A DNA stretch of 27,380 nt, taken from JANOBD01 sp031411495. Its GTDB lineage: Bacteria > Planctomycetota > Phycisphaerae > Tepidisphaerales > Tepidisphaeraceae. Below are positions 1-7,741 of the stretch, one piece after another; within the stretch, counting starts at the first letter, position 1, and every line of letters starts with the position of its first letter. Under the pieces are notes generated by a model that was given only the letters and a program-made list of their open reading frames with translations, was not told the origin of the DNA and did not search any database. The stretch spans positions 1 to 27,380 of the forward strand of contig JANOBD010000061.1 in NCBI GenBank assembly GCA_031411495.1. The letters run 5' to 3'. A program made the translations under genes and the position numbers.

Positions 1-55
1 TTTTGTTGGTGATTGGACCTTGGTCATTCGACCGGCCCGTGTTTCGATATCATCA

Positions 56-670
56 ATGGCCGAGTTTTCGATCACCTGTCGCCGCTGCGGCGAGCCGTTC
101 GCGTACGAGTCGCGCGCGTGGCTGCCGGCGTGTCCGAAGTGCGGCGCGGCGGCCGTGCCGCTGCGCGAGCGGATCGCATCCAACCGCGTGGCCGCGGTGC
201 TGGCGCTGCTCGCGCTGGTCTGTCTCGGGTTCGGGCTCGCTTCGCCGTTCATGACCATGGACAAGCTCGGCACTCGGAACGAGTTTTCCCTCGTCGGCGG
301 TGTGCGCGAACTCTTCGAACGCGGTAACCTCATCATCGGCACAGTGCTGCTGGTCTTCAGTGTGATCTTCCCGTTCGTGAAGCTGCTCGCGCTGCTGTTT
401 GCCACCTCGCGGCACGCGCCGATCACGACAAAGTGGCGGAAGATTCTCCACAAGGCCGCCGACCTGACCGGGAAGTATTCGATGCTGGACGTGATGGTGA
501 TCGCGGTGATCATCGTGCTGGTGAAGTTCAAGAACATCGCCCACGTGGAAGCGCACGCGGGCGTGGCGTGGTTCTGTGGGGCGATCCTGCTGTCGCTCGT
601 GGCGGGACTGTGCGTGAAGATTCCGCACGAAGCTTGGTCGAACTTAGCTGGCGCAGAAGAGATGAAATAG
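56..670 (+). CDS. PqiA-like integral membrane protein (single domain)
   Basis: The protein has 204 residues from the ATG at 56; an in-frame TTG at 20 would add 12 unremarkable residues, so the ATG is preferred. The N-terminus is a four-cysteine zinc-ribbon-like knuckle (CRRC at residues 8-11, CPKC at 26-29). Four hydrophobic segments follow, near residues 40-63, 92-118, 146-163 and 170-190. This is the layout of one paraquat-inducible protein A (PqiA/YebS) domain; the enterobacterial proteins have two such domains, so this is a half-length version. PqiA proteins sit in the inner membrane and work with MCE-domain proteins in inter-membrane lipid traffic. No MCE protein is encoded next to it, so its partner is not visible here. 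It is convergent with the peptidase gene to its right, and a perfect palindrome follows its stop codon directly. The family call is fairly secure; the function in this organism is inferred. Confidence 0.82.
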   Translation: MAEFSITCRRCGEPFAYESRAWLPACPKCGAAAVPLRERIASNRVAAVLALLALVCLGFGLASPFMTMDKLGTRNEFSLVGGVRELFERGNLIIGTVLLVFSVIFPFVKLLALLFATSRHAPITTKWRKILHKAADLTGKYSMLDVMVIAVIIVLVKFKNIAHVEAHAGVAWFCGAILLSLVAGLCVKIPHEAWSNLAGAEEMK

Positions 671-690
671 CCGCGTCGCGCGCGACGCGG
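671..690. terminator. Perfect 20-nt palindrome after the pqiA-like stop codon
   Basis: CCGCGTCGCG is followed directly by its own reverse complement. In RNA this gives an 8-bp GC hairpin with a four-base loop, starting one base after the TAG. No T-run follows on either strand, so if it ends transcription it is not a classical intrinsic terminator. It lies in the convergent gap between two genes and could serve both. Confidence 0.45.
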
Positions 691-811
691 GTCTCAGCCG
701 ATTTCCCGAGGAATCTCGAAGGCTACCTCAGGGCAACAGTTCTTGTGACCGACCCACGCGCTCACGCGCACAAACTCAGCCCAATGCGTATCGTTCACTC
801 GCGACCACGCA

Positions 812-2551
812 TCACACCAGGACATCATTCGTCGTGCGTGTGTGCCGGGTCGTCGTTCCCGGCGCTGCGATGCCGAGGGTGATCTCGTAGTTCTGGGCGA
901 TCAGCACCAGGTCGTCGAAGTTCACGTTTCCGGCCGGGTCATAGTCGAAGTTGCCTTCCGAGAACGTGTGGCCGGCGGTTTCGTAGTTTCGCGCGATGAC
1001 GAGCAGGTCGTCGAAGTTCACGAGTCCGTCGTTGTTCGCGTCGCCGCGAATCATGGTGAAGTTGTAGCTGTACGCCGCGATCGGGTTGTTCGCGAGGTCG
1101 CTGAGCGCGCCCGCAGCGATCGACAGGCGGTAACGCGCATCCGCCAGCGGCGAGGCGAGCGAGAGCGTCGCGGTGTTGGTGGCCGATGCGTAAGCGACCG
1201 AATAAGCCGTCGGCAAAACGACCGCGCCCGTGGTCAGATTGGTCAGGACCAGGTCCGACGGCGCGAATGAATCGCCGACATATTCGCTGAAGTTCAGGCG
1301 GATTGCCTGGGCGGCGGTCTCGTGGTCGAAGGCCGCGCTGGCGACGGTGGGCGGGACGGCTTCGGGTTGCGAGAGCAGGACATCCAGTCGGGTGGCGTTC
1401 GTGCCGCTGACGACGATATTCGAGAACGTCCGCGTGACGTATCCCGGTGCGGCCACGGTCACCGTGTACGTGCCGGGCACGGTCATGCGATGGTAGTCGC
1501 CGACGTTGGGATCGGTGAATGCGGGCTGGATGTTGCCGACGAGGGTGATCTTCGCCAGCAGTGGCGTGCCCGTCAAAACGTCCCTTACGATGCCGCGGAT
1601 GCCCCACTGGGCGGTCTTGGCGTAGTCCATCATCGCCTGGCGATTGTTGTTCCAGCGTGCGGGCAGCAACGAGGTCGCAGGCTTCTTGGTGTTGTAGAGT
1701 TCGATCGTGGTGGCGATCTGGCCGAGGTAGCGGTAGGTCCAGTCCTGAAGTCCGCCGGAGACTTCGTACCAGTAATCGCCGTTGGTGATGCCGCCCGGGA
1801 ATCCGCCGGTGAGCAAATCGGTGTTCGTCTTGGCGTACTCGTTGGCGACCACCCGGTACAGCGCGTCATCCGGGCTGGCGGCGTAGTCGGCGATGCCGTT
1901 GCTGTTGGTGTCGTACGGATAGTTCACCACGGCCGCGCCGCCGTGGAAGTTCGCACCGAGCGTGAAGCTGTGGGCTCGCTGGAAGTTCATCATCGCGACC
2001 GTCTCGACCTGTCGACCGGCGGTCTGCATGGGCGAGCCGTCATAGAAGGTTCCGATCGATGTCACGGAACCTTCGGGGAAGTTGCGATTCAGGTCGACGA
2101 CGTTGGCGTTGTAACGGCTCACGGACGCGAAGCCGTCCGGATTCATCTGCGGCACGAACCAGAACTCGGTGTTGTTCACCAGGTTGGTGACGTTGGTGTC
2201 GGTGCCGTAGTTGGAAAGGAGATAGTCGATGAAGTACATCGAGTTCGACTGCCCGACGGGTTCGTCACCGTGCATCGAGCCCTGGTAAAAGACTTCGGGC
2301 TCATCTTCCTCTGAAGCGACATTGTCGCTGAGCTTGAGTGCCCAGATGTCGCGGTTCTGCACGCTCTTGCCGATGCTGAACTTCTGAACCAGCGATGGGG
2401 CGTAGGTGACGAAGTCGTTGAGATCGTCCGAGAGCTGCGCGGCGGTGTGATAGATGCCCAGCTGCACGCCGGGCACGGTCAGCAGGACGCGGGGTTCGAG
2501 GTTCTGAAGCACGGTGCCGGGGTGGATGAGCGGACGACGTCGAATGCGCAT
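812..2551 (-). CDS. Secreted M14 zinc carboxypeptidase with LEPR-XLL and dockerin-like repeats
   Basis: The protein has 579 residues from an ATG. Residues 18-24 read LEPRVLL, the LEPR-XLL motif found near the N-terminus of many planctomycete surface proteins; no ordinary hydrophobic signal peptide is evident. The peptidase domain (about 30-310) has the M14 signature: zinc ligands His94 and Glu97 in MHGDEP, the substrate-binding NRN near 155-157, zinc ligand His203 in NFHGG, and the catalytic Glu284 in TTIELYN. A carboxypeptidase-regulatory-like beta domain follows (about 315-395), then an Ig/SwmB-like domain (about 398-500). Near residues 503-555 are two dockerin-like calcium-binding repeats (GDANNDGLVNFDD and FDYDPAGNVNFDD). 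It probably trims peptides or glycopeptides outside the cell or on the surface. No Shine-Dalgarno sequence is obvious. The nearest plus-strand gene (2688) is divergent, so this is probably a single-gene unit. Confidence 0.9.
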   Translation of the reverse strand: MRIRRRPLIHPGTVLQNLEPRVLLTVPGVQLGIYHTAAQLSDDLNDFVTYAPSLVQKFSIGKSVQNRDIWALKLSDNVASEEDEPEVFYQGSMHGDEPVGQSNSMYFIDYLLSNYGTDTNVTNLVNNTEFWFVPQMNPDGFASVSRYNANVVDLNRNFPEGSVTSIGTFYDGSPMQTAGRQVETVAMMNFQRAHSFTLGANFHGGAAVVNYPYDTNSNGIADYAASPDDALYRVVANEYAKTNTDLLTGGFPGGITNGDYWYEVSGGLQDWTYRYLGQIATTIELYNTKKPATSLLPARWNNNRQAMMDYAKTAQWGIRGIVRDVLTGTPLLAKITLVGNIQPAFTDPNVGDYHRMTVPGTYTVTVAAPGYVTRTFSNIVVSGTNATRLDVLLSQPEAVPPTVASAAFDHETAAQAIRLNFSEYVGDSFAPSDLVLTNLTTGAVVLPTAYSVAYASATNTATLSLASPLADARYRLSIAAGALSDLANNPIAAYSYNFTMIRGDANNDGLVNFDDLLVIARNYETAGHTFSEGNFDYDPAGNVNFDDLVLIAQNYEITLGIAAPGTTTRHTRTTNDVLV

Positions 2552-2687
2552 AAGGGGATGTTAATGAAGTTCGGGCAGAGGTACAGACAGAAATGTGGCG
2601 GATTTTCGGCGGTTTTGCCGTATATGACGGTCGATGGCATGATCGGCCTCCCCAATTCATAGGATCGGGAAGAAAGCGTGAAGAGAG

Positions 2688-3200
2688 ATGGCCGATACGC
2701 CGCCAAAACTGGACTACGCATCGGCGGTCTCGCCAGCGCGGCCAAGGTGGCTTCGCGTTGACGGCAAAACACTGATCGCTTCCATTCCGGTGAGCCTGCC
2801 GAGGCGCTGTGTGAAATGTAATGGCGAAGAAACGAGGCGCATCTCAACGGTATTGAAATGGGGAGATGGGCGATTCGTCTGGGGTGCGACCGTGCACTTC
2901 AGCCTGTGTCGGACCCACAGCCGCAGGAGATTCATGCTCTTGCTGCGCTGCTGGCTGCTCGCGTTGGGCCTGTTTTCGGCGGGGATCATGTGCTTCGCGC
3001 TCGTCGCCCAGCAGGTATTGTCAGAAGCATTCGTGCTGGTTTCGTTTTTCCTCGTGATCATTTCGCCCTTTCTTTGCGGCAAGTACGCGGCGCGAAGGTC
3101 GACGATCCTCGTGCCCAAACACATCGACAAGACGACGATGTGGCTCAACGGCGCGGGCGAACCGTTTCTCGATTCCATTCGGAATTCCATCGCGGCGTGA
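2688..3200 (+). CDS. Unknown zinc-ribbon, two-TM membrane protein
   Basis: The protein has 170 residues from the ATG at 2688, which is preceded by a purine-rich AAGAGAG. I do not recognise a named family. Visible are a CVKC pair near residues 41-44, a second pair CRTH near 74-77, a two-helix hydrophobic hairpin at about 82-130, and a short soluble tail ending in FLDSIRNSIAA. The order (metal-binding knuckle, membrane hairpin, basic amphipathic tail) matches the C-terminal half of the larger protein at 21192-22325, which suggests a lineage-specific family. It is divergent from the peptidase gene and convergent with the gene at 3433. Expression as a real protein is likely; its function is unknown. 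Confidence 0.65.
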   Translation: MADTPPKLDYASAVSPARPRWLRVDGKTLIASIPVSLPRRCVKCNGEETRRISTVLKWGDGRFVWGATVHFSLCRTHSRRRFMLLLRCWLLALGLFSAGIMCFALVAQQVLSEAFVLVSFFLVIISPFLCGKYAARRSTILVPKHIDKTTMWLNGAGEPFLDSIRNSIAA

Positions 3201-3205
3201 CGGAG

Positions 3206-3249
3206 TCGGTCGCGGTTGAAACTCACTTCGGATCGCGTAATGCGACCGA
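3206..3249 (+). terminator. Possible weak terminator after the 2688-3200 gene
   Basis: TCGGTCGC (3206-3213) and its complement GCGACCGA (3242-3249) form an 8-bp inverted repeat with a 28-nt loop, followed by GATTTTGATC. It starts a few bases after the stop codon. The long loop and short T-run make this uncertain. The rest of the 3201-3432 convergent gap shows no gene. Confidence 0.3.
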
Positions 3250-3432
3250 GATTTTGATCGACTGATTTCTCACATCGGGCATATCAAGAATCCAGTCGCG
3301 GGCCGCAGGACGTCCGCGAGCCGTTGCGAGATCGCCGCATCGGTCTGGACGAAGCCGGTTCGCACGCGAGACGCCGAAGTGCCATCACATTCGACGGCTG
3401 TCAGCCACGCCCAGGCGCATCGGCATGCCGGT

Positions 3433-5106
3433 TCATCGCACATCGGTCTGCGCATCGGTTGCCGTGCCCGTCGGCGGGATGAGCACCATCGCCCGGTCGT
3501 CGGCGTAGACGGCCGTCCAACCCAACTGCTTCAGCGGGCCGGCGAGGTGGCTGTTCCGGGTCGGCAGGATCGCCGCATCCGCGTGTTGGCCGCGCAGGAG
3601 ACGGGTCTTGGCGGCTTCGGTGCCGAGGTAGACGTCGGTCCAGAACGAGGCCGGATAGATCAACGTGCGGCCGTCCATGAAGACCTGGTAGCGATCGCCC
3701 AGCCGCCAGATCAGGTAGCCGCCCCATGTGAGTTCGTTGATCACGCGCCCGTTGACCGGCTCGACATTGTCTTCGACGAAGGTCACGGCGCGTGTGGGGT
3801 AGCGCAGGTTGTCGTCGTTGCGGATGATCCAGTCATCGACTCGAGTGTTGCGCCCGGGGAAGCCCATGATGATCTGCACGAGGCTGAACGTGAGCGCGCC
3901 GGTGAAGGTGAGCCGCACGATCGCCCGATCGAGCACGATCTCGCGCATCGCCGGCAACTGGGCGGCGAGCAGCGGCATGGCCAACAGGGCGTACACGGTC
4001 GAGAACCGGCCCATCTGCATCAGGAAGAGCAGCCCGGCCGCGAGCGTGAACAGGTGCTCGAAGCCGAAGGCGCGCGTGAGCGGAACCGACGTTTCGCTCT
4101 GCATCGCCCGGCGATTGCTCACCAGCGTCCTGACCACGAGAACGAGATGGCCGATGACGATCAGCAGCAGCACCTTGCCGATCGCGCCGGTGTGGAAGGG
4201 CAGGATCTCCGAGACGAGACCGTTCTTCACCATCGGGTCTTCGCTGCCGAACCAGATGGCGTTGCGAATGCAGCCCGGCAGCATCGGCGTGCCGAGCGCC
4301 GCGAAACTACAGGCGATCGCGAGGAGCAGTTGCCGCCGGATCGGGTAGCGCTGCGCCTCTCCGCGGACGCGGGCGAGTTGATGTTCGTTCTGCCGGCTGT
4401 GAAGGAGGTGATCTTCGATCTGCAACTGCACTTCGCGGCCGGGCAGATAGTTCCAGGCGTCGAGGCACATGCCGATCCAGCGTGCCCAGAGAAAACCGAT
4501 CCAGAGGACGACATAAAGGTGAAGGTTGGTGAGCAGCAGCGTCATCGGGACGAGCCACCAGACCCGGACGTCGCCGACTCGGCGATCGCGGTTGAGCGCG
4601 AAGACCATCGCCGACATCAGCGCCAGCGCCATCGTGACCGGCCGGAAGCTCAGGTACGGCAGGGCGAAGAGCGCGCCGCACACGCAGGCGAGCAACGTGG
4701 CGACCTGCCGACGCTGGCCGGTGAGGGTAACACTCGCCTCGATGCACGATCGCGCCAGGAAGTAGAAGTAAGTCAGCGCGCAAAGGACGTGAACGAGCAC
4801 GACGCCGCGCAGGCCGCCGAGGTCGAAGGTCCACTTCATCAGCAGTTCGCCGAGCCAGGAGAAGGGCGTCCACGGGGTGTGGCTCGACATGAAGCTGAAG
4901 TGATCGACGATCGGGCCGATGCCCTGCGTGAGGAGCTGGTCGGCGACGCGGATGTGCCAGAAGAAGTCCGGGTCGAGCGAGTCGGCGAGCACGGCTTTCC
5001 CGGCCGCGAAGGCGCAGACGAGCCCGATCCCCAGCGAGTAGCCGAAGCGAGATTGCCGCGACGCGGAAGCCGAGTCGCGCGCGAGAGGAAGGGCGAGTTC
5101 CGACAC
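3433..5106 (-). CDS. Unknown polytopic membrane protein with C-terminal WGGYL domain
   Basis: The protein has 557 residues starting at a GTG; no ATG is close and no clear Shine-Dalgarno sequence is visible, so the start is tentative. About ten hydrophobic helices fill residues 25-430. An early DPDFFWHIRVAD element resembles the first-loop acidic motif of GT-C-type glycosyltransferase-like membrane proteins. The last ~120 residues are soluble and include INELTWGGYLIWRL followed by VFMDGR, a pattern I associate with an uncharacterised family of bacterial membrane proteins, some next to polysaccharide genes. A role in envelope sugar or lipid-linked sugar transfer is an inference. The gene is divergent from 5197-6111 across about 90 nt, which must hold both promoters. 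A long open frame on the opposite strand is a by-product of its GC-rich codons. Confidence 0.8.
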   Translation of the reverse strand: MSELALPLARDSASASRQSRFGYSLGIGLVCAFAAGKAVLADSLDPDFFWHIRVADQLLTQGIGPIVDHFSFMSSHTPWTPFSWLGELLMKWTFDLGGLRGVVLVHVLCALTYFYFLARSCIEASVTLTGQRRQVATLLACVCGALFALPYLSFRPVTMALALMSAMVFALNRDRRVGDVRVWWLVPMTLLLTNLHLYVVLWIGFLWARWIGMCLDAWNYLPGREVQLQIEDHLLHSRQNEHQLARVRGEAQRYPIRRQLLLAIACSFAALGTPMLPGCIRNAIWFGSEDPMVKNGLVSEILPFHTGAIGKVLLLIVIGHLVLVVRTLVSNRRAMQSETSVPLTRAFGFEHLFTLAAGLLFLMQMGRFSTVYALLAMPLLAAQLPAMREIVLDRAIVRLTFTGALTFSLVQIIMGFPGRNTRVDDWIIRNDDNLRYPTRAVTFVEDNVEPVNGRVINELTWGGYLIWRLGDRYQVFMDGRTLIYPASFWTDVYLGTEAAKTRLLRGQHADAAILPTRNSHLAGPLKQLGWTAVYADDRAMVLIPPTGTATDAQTDVR

Positions 5107-5196
5107 GTCTTGGTTATCGGCAAAAGGAGGCGTGGGACGCGATTGAAATGCGCGCGATCGTGTCGCACAAGACGCGGTTTAATTAGGCTTGCACAG

Positions 5197-6111
5197 ATGA
5201 CGAGTTCAGGGGAACGACCGTTTCCGCTTGATTATGCCCCGGAGATCGAAGCAGGCGATGTCGTTGCGACGCGAAGGCTCGCAGCGATTGCGAAGTGGAT
5301 TCTCATTGCGCAACTCGCCGTGCTCGCCTTCAGCGTTGTGATCGGATTGGTGGAAGTCTCACGAACGCCCAACCTGCTTGGCTGGTGGACCGCCTATGGC
5401 CTGGCGACGTCGTTTGTGGAAGTCTACCTGATGATCCGCTGCATCAAGGTGCTTGCTCACGATCGCAAGGCAGCGCTCGGAATTTTCTACGTGACCCTAT
5501 TGGTCAAGATGTTGCAGCCGCTCGTTTACCAGTTTGTTTACTTTTCTAGACTTTCGGCGGCAGGAGTTGCGATTGGCTCAATGATGATGATCGTCTTTGC
5601 GATTCAGTCGAATTGCCACGTGATGATGGTTCCGTCGCTACTCCGTCGCGACAGCGGCGAGTGGTTGCGACGGCTCCATTGGCTTGCGGTTGCGATGCTC
5701 ACACTTTCACTCGTCAATTGGTTTCGCAACATCGCAATTTCGGTCCTTGATGGCACGCTCTTTCATGCGGACTCCGTTGAGGTCATCAAGCCCACGTGGC
5801 TACAGACTGGAGTACTGGCCAGCATCGCCCTGCTGGTTGCGCTTCGCCACGAAAACAACCGGATCCTGATCCGGCTTGTGGCTGCTTGGTACGTTCTGTT
5901 TTCATTGACGATCCTTCATGATGCGTATTGGCATCGCATTTACCCTCGGCGAATTGACTCCGACACTGCGATGAACTTGATTGACGAGTCGTTACGCCTT
6001 TTCGTTGGTGGCTTGCCGCTGGCGTTTCTCGTCTGGTTCACCTTCCGGTTCACGGATGCTCAGAGAAAGGAGATGGGAGCTGTGCTGGCCGATCGCCCGG
6101 CAAACGCATAA
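5197..6111 (+). CDS. Unknown integral membrane protein (about eight TM helices)
   Basis: The protein has 304 residues from the ATG at 5197. The same frame stays open far upstream, but that part is antisense to the 3433-5106 gene; hydrophobic, protein-like sequence begins only after this ATG. About eight hydrophobic segments span residues 30-290, separated by short charged loops. No catalytic motif or known family was recognised. Its codons use A and T at third positions noticeably more often than those of mlaE or glmS, hinting at weaker expression or a different history. The stop lies 12 nt before the mlaE-like start, so the two may be co-transcribed, although the membrane protein itself gives no hint of a lipid-transport role. 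Confidence 0.72.
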   Translation: MTSSGERPFPLDYAPEIEAGDVVATRRLAAIAKWILIAQLAVLAFSVVIGLVEVSRTPNLLGWWTAYGLATSFVEVYLMIRCIKVLAHDRKAALGIFYVTLLVKMLQPLVYQFVYFSRLSAAGVAIGSMMMIVFAIQSNCHVMMVPSLLRRDSGEWLRRLHWLAVAMLTLSLVNWFRNIAISVLDGTLFHADSVEVIKPTWLQTGVLASIALLVALRHENNRILIRLVAAWYVLFSLTILHDAYWHRIYPRRIDSDTAMNLIDESLRLFVGGLPLAFLVWFTFRFTDAQRKEMGAVLADRPANA

Positions 6112-6123
6112 CCTCCCTCCACC

Positions 6124-6948
6124 ATGCCGTTGGCCATCGTTGAAAAAGTGGGACGCGACACCAATGACGCCATCGTCGCCTTTGGCGACTTCTGGGTGTT
6201 CACGTGGCAGACCGTCCGCTGGCTGGTCGTCTCGGGCTGGCGCTGGCGCGCGGTCAAGAACCTTCTTCCGCTGATGTACGAAGTCGGCACGCGGTCGGTG
6301 CCCGTTGTCGCCGTCACCGGCGGATTCATTGGCATGGTGATGGCCGTCGAATCGATCAACCAGTTCAAGGTGCTCGGGCAGGAAGAGCGCATCGGCGGCG
6401 TCATCGCGCTGGTGGTGCTCAAGCAGATCGGGCCGGTACTCGCGGCCGTCATGCTGGCGGGCCGGGTCGGCGGCGCGCTCACCGCCGAGCTGGGCACGAT
6501 GAACGTCACCGAACAGCTCGATGCGCTGCGCGTGATGGGCTCCGACCCGATCCGCTACCTCGTCGTCCCGCGCGTCGTCGCGTGCGTCCTGCTCACGCCG
6601 GTACTCACGATCTACTCCGACCTTCTCGGCGTGCTCGGCGGATGGCTCGTCTCCACCCAGCTGATGGGCGTCGCCAGCGAACCGTTCTGGAAATTCTCCG
6701 CCGACGCCGTCGGCAACTGGCAGATCTTCGAGGGCCTGGCCAAGAGCGTCTTCTTCGGCGCGGCGATTGCGCTCATCAGCTGCTACAAGGGGTTCACCTG
6801 CGGCGCGGGCGCGAGCGGCGTCGGTAAGGCGTGCACCGACAGCTTCGTGACGTCCTTCCTCGCGATCATCGTGATCAATCTCTTCGCGGCCAAACTGCTG
6901 CAGGACCTGTATGTCGCCTTGTTCGGACTCAAGGGATTGTTCGATTGA
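6124..6948 (+). CDS. mlaE: MlaE/YrbE-type ABC transporter permease
   Basis: The protein has 274 residues and matches the MlaE (DUF140) permease family over its full length. Recognisable elements are TGGFIGMVMAVES near residues 65-77, LKQIGPVLAAVMLAGRVGG near 99-117, the conserved AELGTMNVTEQLDALRVMG block near 120-138, and the C-terminal GASGVGKACTDSFV near 230-245. Five or so membrane helices are expected. MlaE forms the inner-membrane core of the MlaFEDB phospholipid transporter. In many bacteria mlaF (ATPase) and mlaD (MCE protein) are adjacent; here the next gene is on the opposite strand, so the partners must be elsewhere. No Shine-Dalgarno sequence is visible (the 5' flank is CCTCCCTCC), so translation may be coupled to the gene 12 nt upstream. 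The symbol is by family and not proven orthology. Confidence 0.9.
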   Translation: MPLAIVEKVGRDTNDAIVAFGDFWVFTWQTVRWLVVSGWRWRAVKNLLPLMYEVGTRSVPVVAVTGGFIGMVMAVESINQFKVLGQEERIGGVIALVVLKQIGPVLAAVMLAGRVGGALTAELGTMNVTEQLDALRVMGSDPIRYLVVPRVVACVLLTPVLTIYSDLLGVLGGWLVSTQLMGVASEPFWKFSADAVGNWQIFEGLAKSVFFGAAIALISCYKGFTCGAGASGVGKACTDSFVTSFLAIIVINLFAAKLLQDLYVALFGLKGLFD

Positions 6949-6978
6949 TCTTGTAGACGGCGAGCAGGCGGCACGGAG

Positions 6979-7665
6979 TCAGCGGGTCGGCGCTCTGAGC
7001 ACCCGACCATGAGAGGCGATCAGGAATTGCCTTCCCGCGACGTGCTCCATCGCGCACGTTCCCGTGAACCGACCGAATGCGGGCAAGATCAGCTGCGCCG
7101 GGTCGACGACAAAGCAGGGCACCTTCATGACCGTGCCGTCGAAGTCGGTGAGCGTCGTCGCGGGATGAAGGTGGCCGCAGATGAGGTGGTCGGTTTCGCT
7201 GTCAAAATCCGACATAACTTCGGCCGGCATTTCCCGATCGTCTCGTGGCGCGTGCTGAAACTTGATGTCGTCAAAGCGGAGCGAGTTCAGGCAATCGATA
7301 CCGAGTGTTTCGCAGGGATCGCCGGCATGCCTGTCGTGGTTGCCGCGGACGATCGTCATCGTCACGTCCGCATGCTTTCCACGCCATTGGTGCAGTGCGC
7401 GGGTCATCTCCGCGTCGTTGGATTCCTTGCCATGGAAGAAGTCGCCGAGCACGAGCAGTTCGCGCGATTCAGTGAGATCGAGCAGCGCGCTCAATCGCAG
7501 CAGGTCGTTGCTGGTCACGTCGTTGGGCACGGGGATGCCGCGTGCCTGGAAGAGCGCGTCCTTGCCGAAGTGCGTGTCGGCAACGATCAGCATCTTCCGC
7601 CGCGGCCAGAGCATGGCCCGGTCGGCGAGGAGGATGAAGGTCTCGTTGCCGAATTTGAGTTCCAT
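6979..7665 (-). CDS. pdeM: Ligase-associated DNA-repair phosphoesterase PdeM
   Basis: From the ATG at 7665 the protein has 228 residues, close to the usual family length. A start at 7794 would overlap the helicase gene and add 43 residues with no family character; AAGAAAGA lies upstream of the chosen ATG. It carries the full calcineurin-like metallophosphoesterase set: Asp30 and His32 in ADTHFGK, Asp75 and His78 in LGDFFHGK, GNHD at 108-111, and GHLH at 164-167. The PdeM family is associated with a repair cluster containing an Lhr-like helicase, an exonuclease and an ATP-dependent DNA ligase. The helicase ends 76 nt upstream on the same strand, supporting this assignment and a two-gene operon. 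Ligase and exonuclease are not in this window. Confidence 0.88.
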   Translation of the reverse strand: MELKFGNETFILLADRAMLWPRRKMLIVADTHFGKDALFQARGIPVPNDVTSNDLLRLSALLDLTESRELLVLGDFFHGKESNDAEMTRALHQWRGKHADVTMTIVRGNHDRHAGDPCETLGIDCLNSLRFDDIKFQHAPRDDREMPAEVMSDFDSETDHLICGHLHPATTLTDFDGTVMKVPCFVVDPAQLILPAFGRFTGTCAMEHVAGRQFLIASHGRVLRAPTR

Positions 7666-7741
7666 TTTCGAGCGGTCTTTCTTCGGCTGTAGCGCCGCAC
7701 TCGATAAACCGCTGTTCGTCGGTGCGAAGCCGGTGAGCGGC

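Noticed and set aside
1322..2314. 330-codon plus-strand frame opposite the peptidase
   Set aside because: The M14 zinc ligands and dockerin-like repeats fix the minus strand as coding.
3270..3455. Small minus-strand frame overlapping the end of the 3433 gene
   Set aside because: Cys/Arg-rich chance composition, no ribosome site, and most of it lies in a gap with no coding character.
3379..5196. Long open frame on the plus strand running into the 5197-6111 gene, suggesting a 910-residue protein
   Set aside because: It is antisense to the 3433-5106 membrane protein; its translation is rich in Arg, Glu, Asp and His with no hydrophobic or motif structure, as expected of a GC-rich shadow frame. 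Only the part from 5197 is protein-like.
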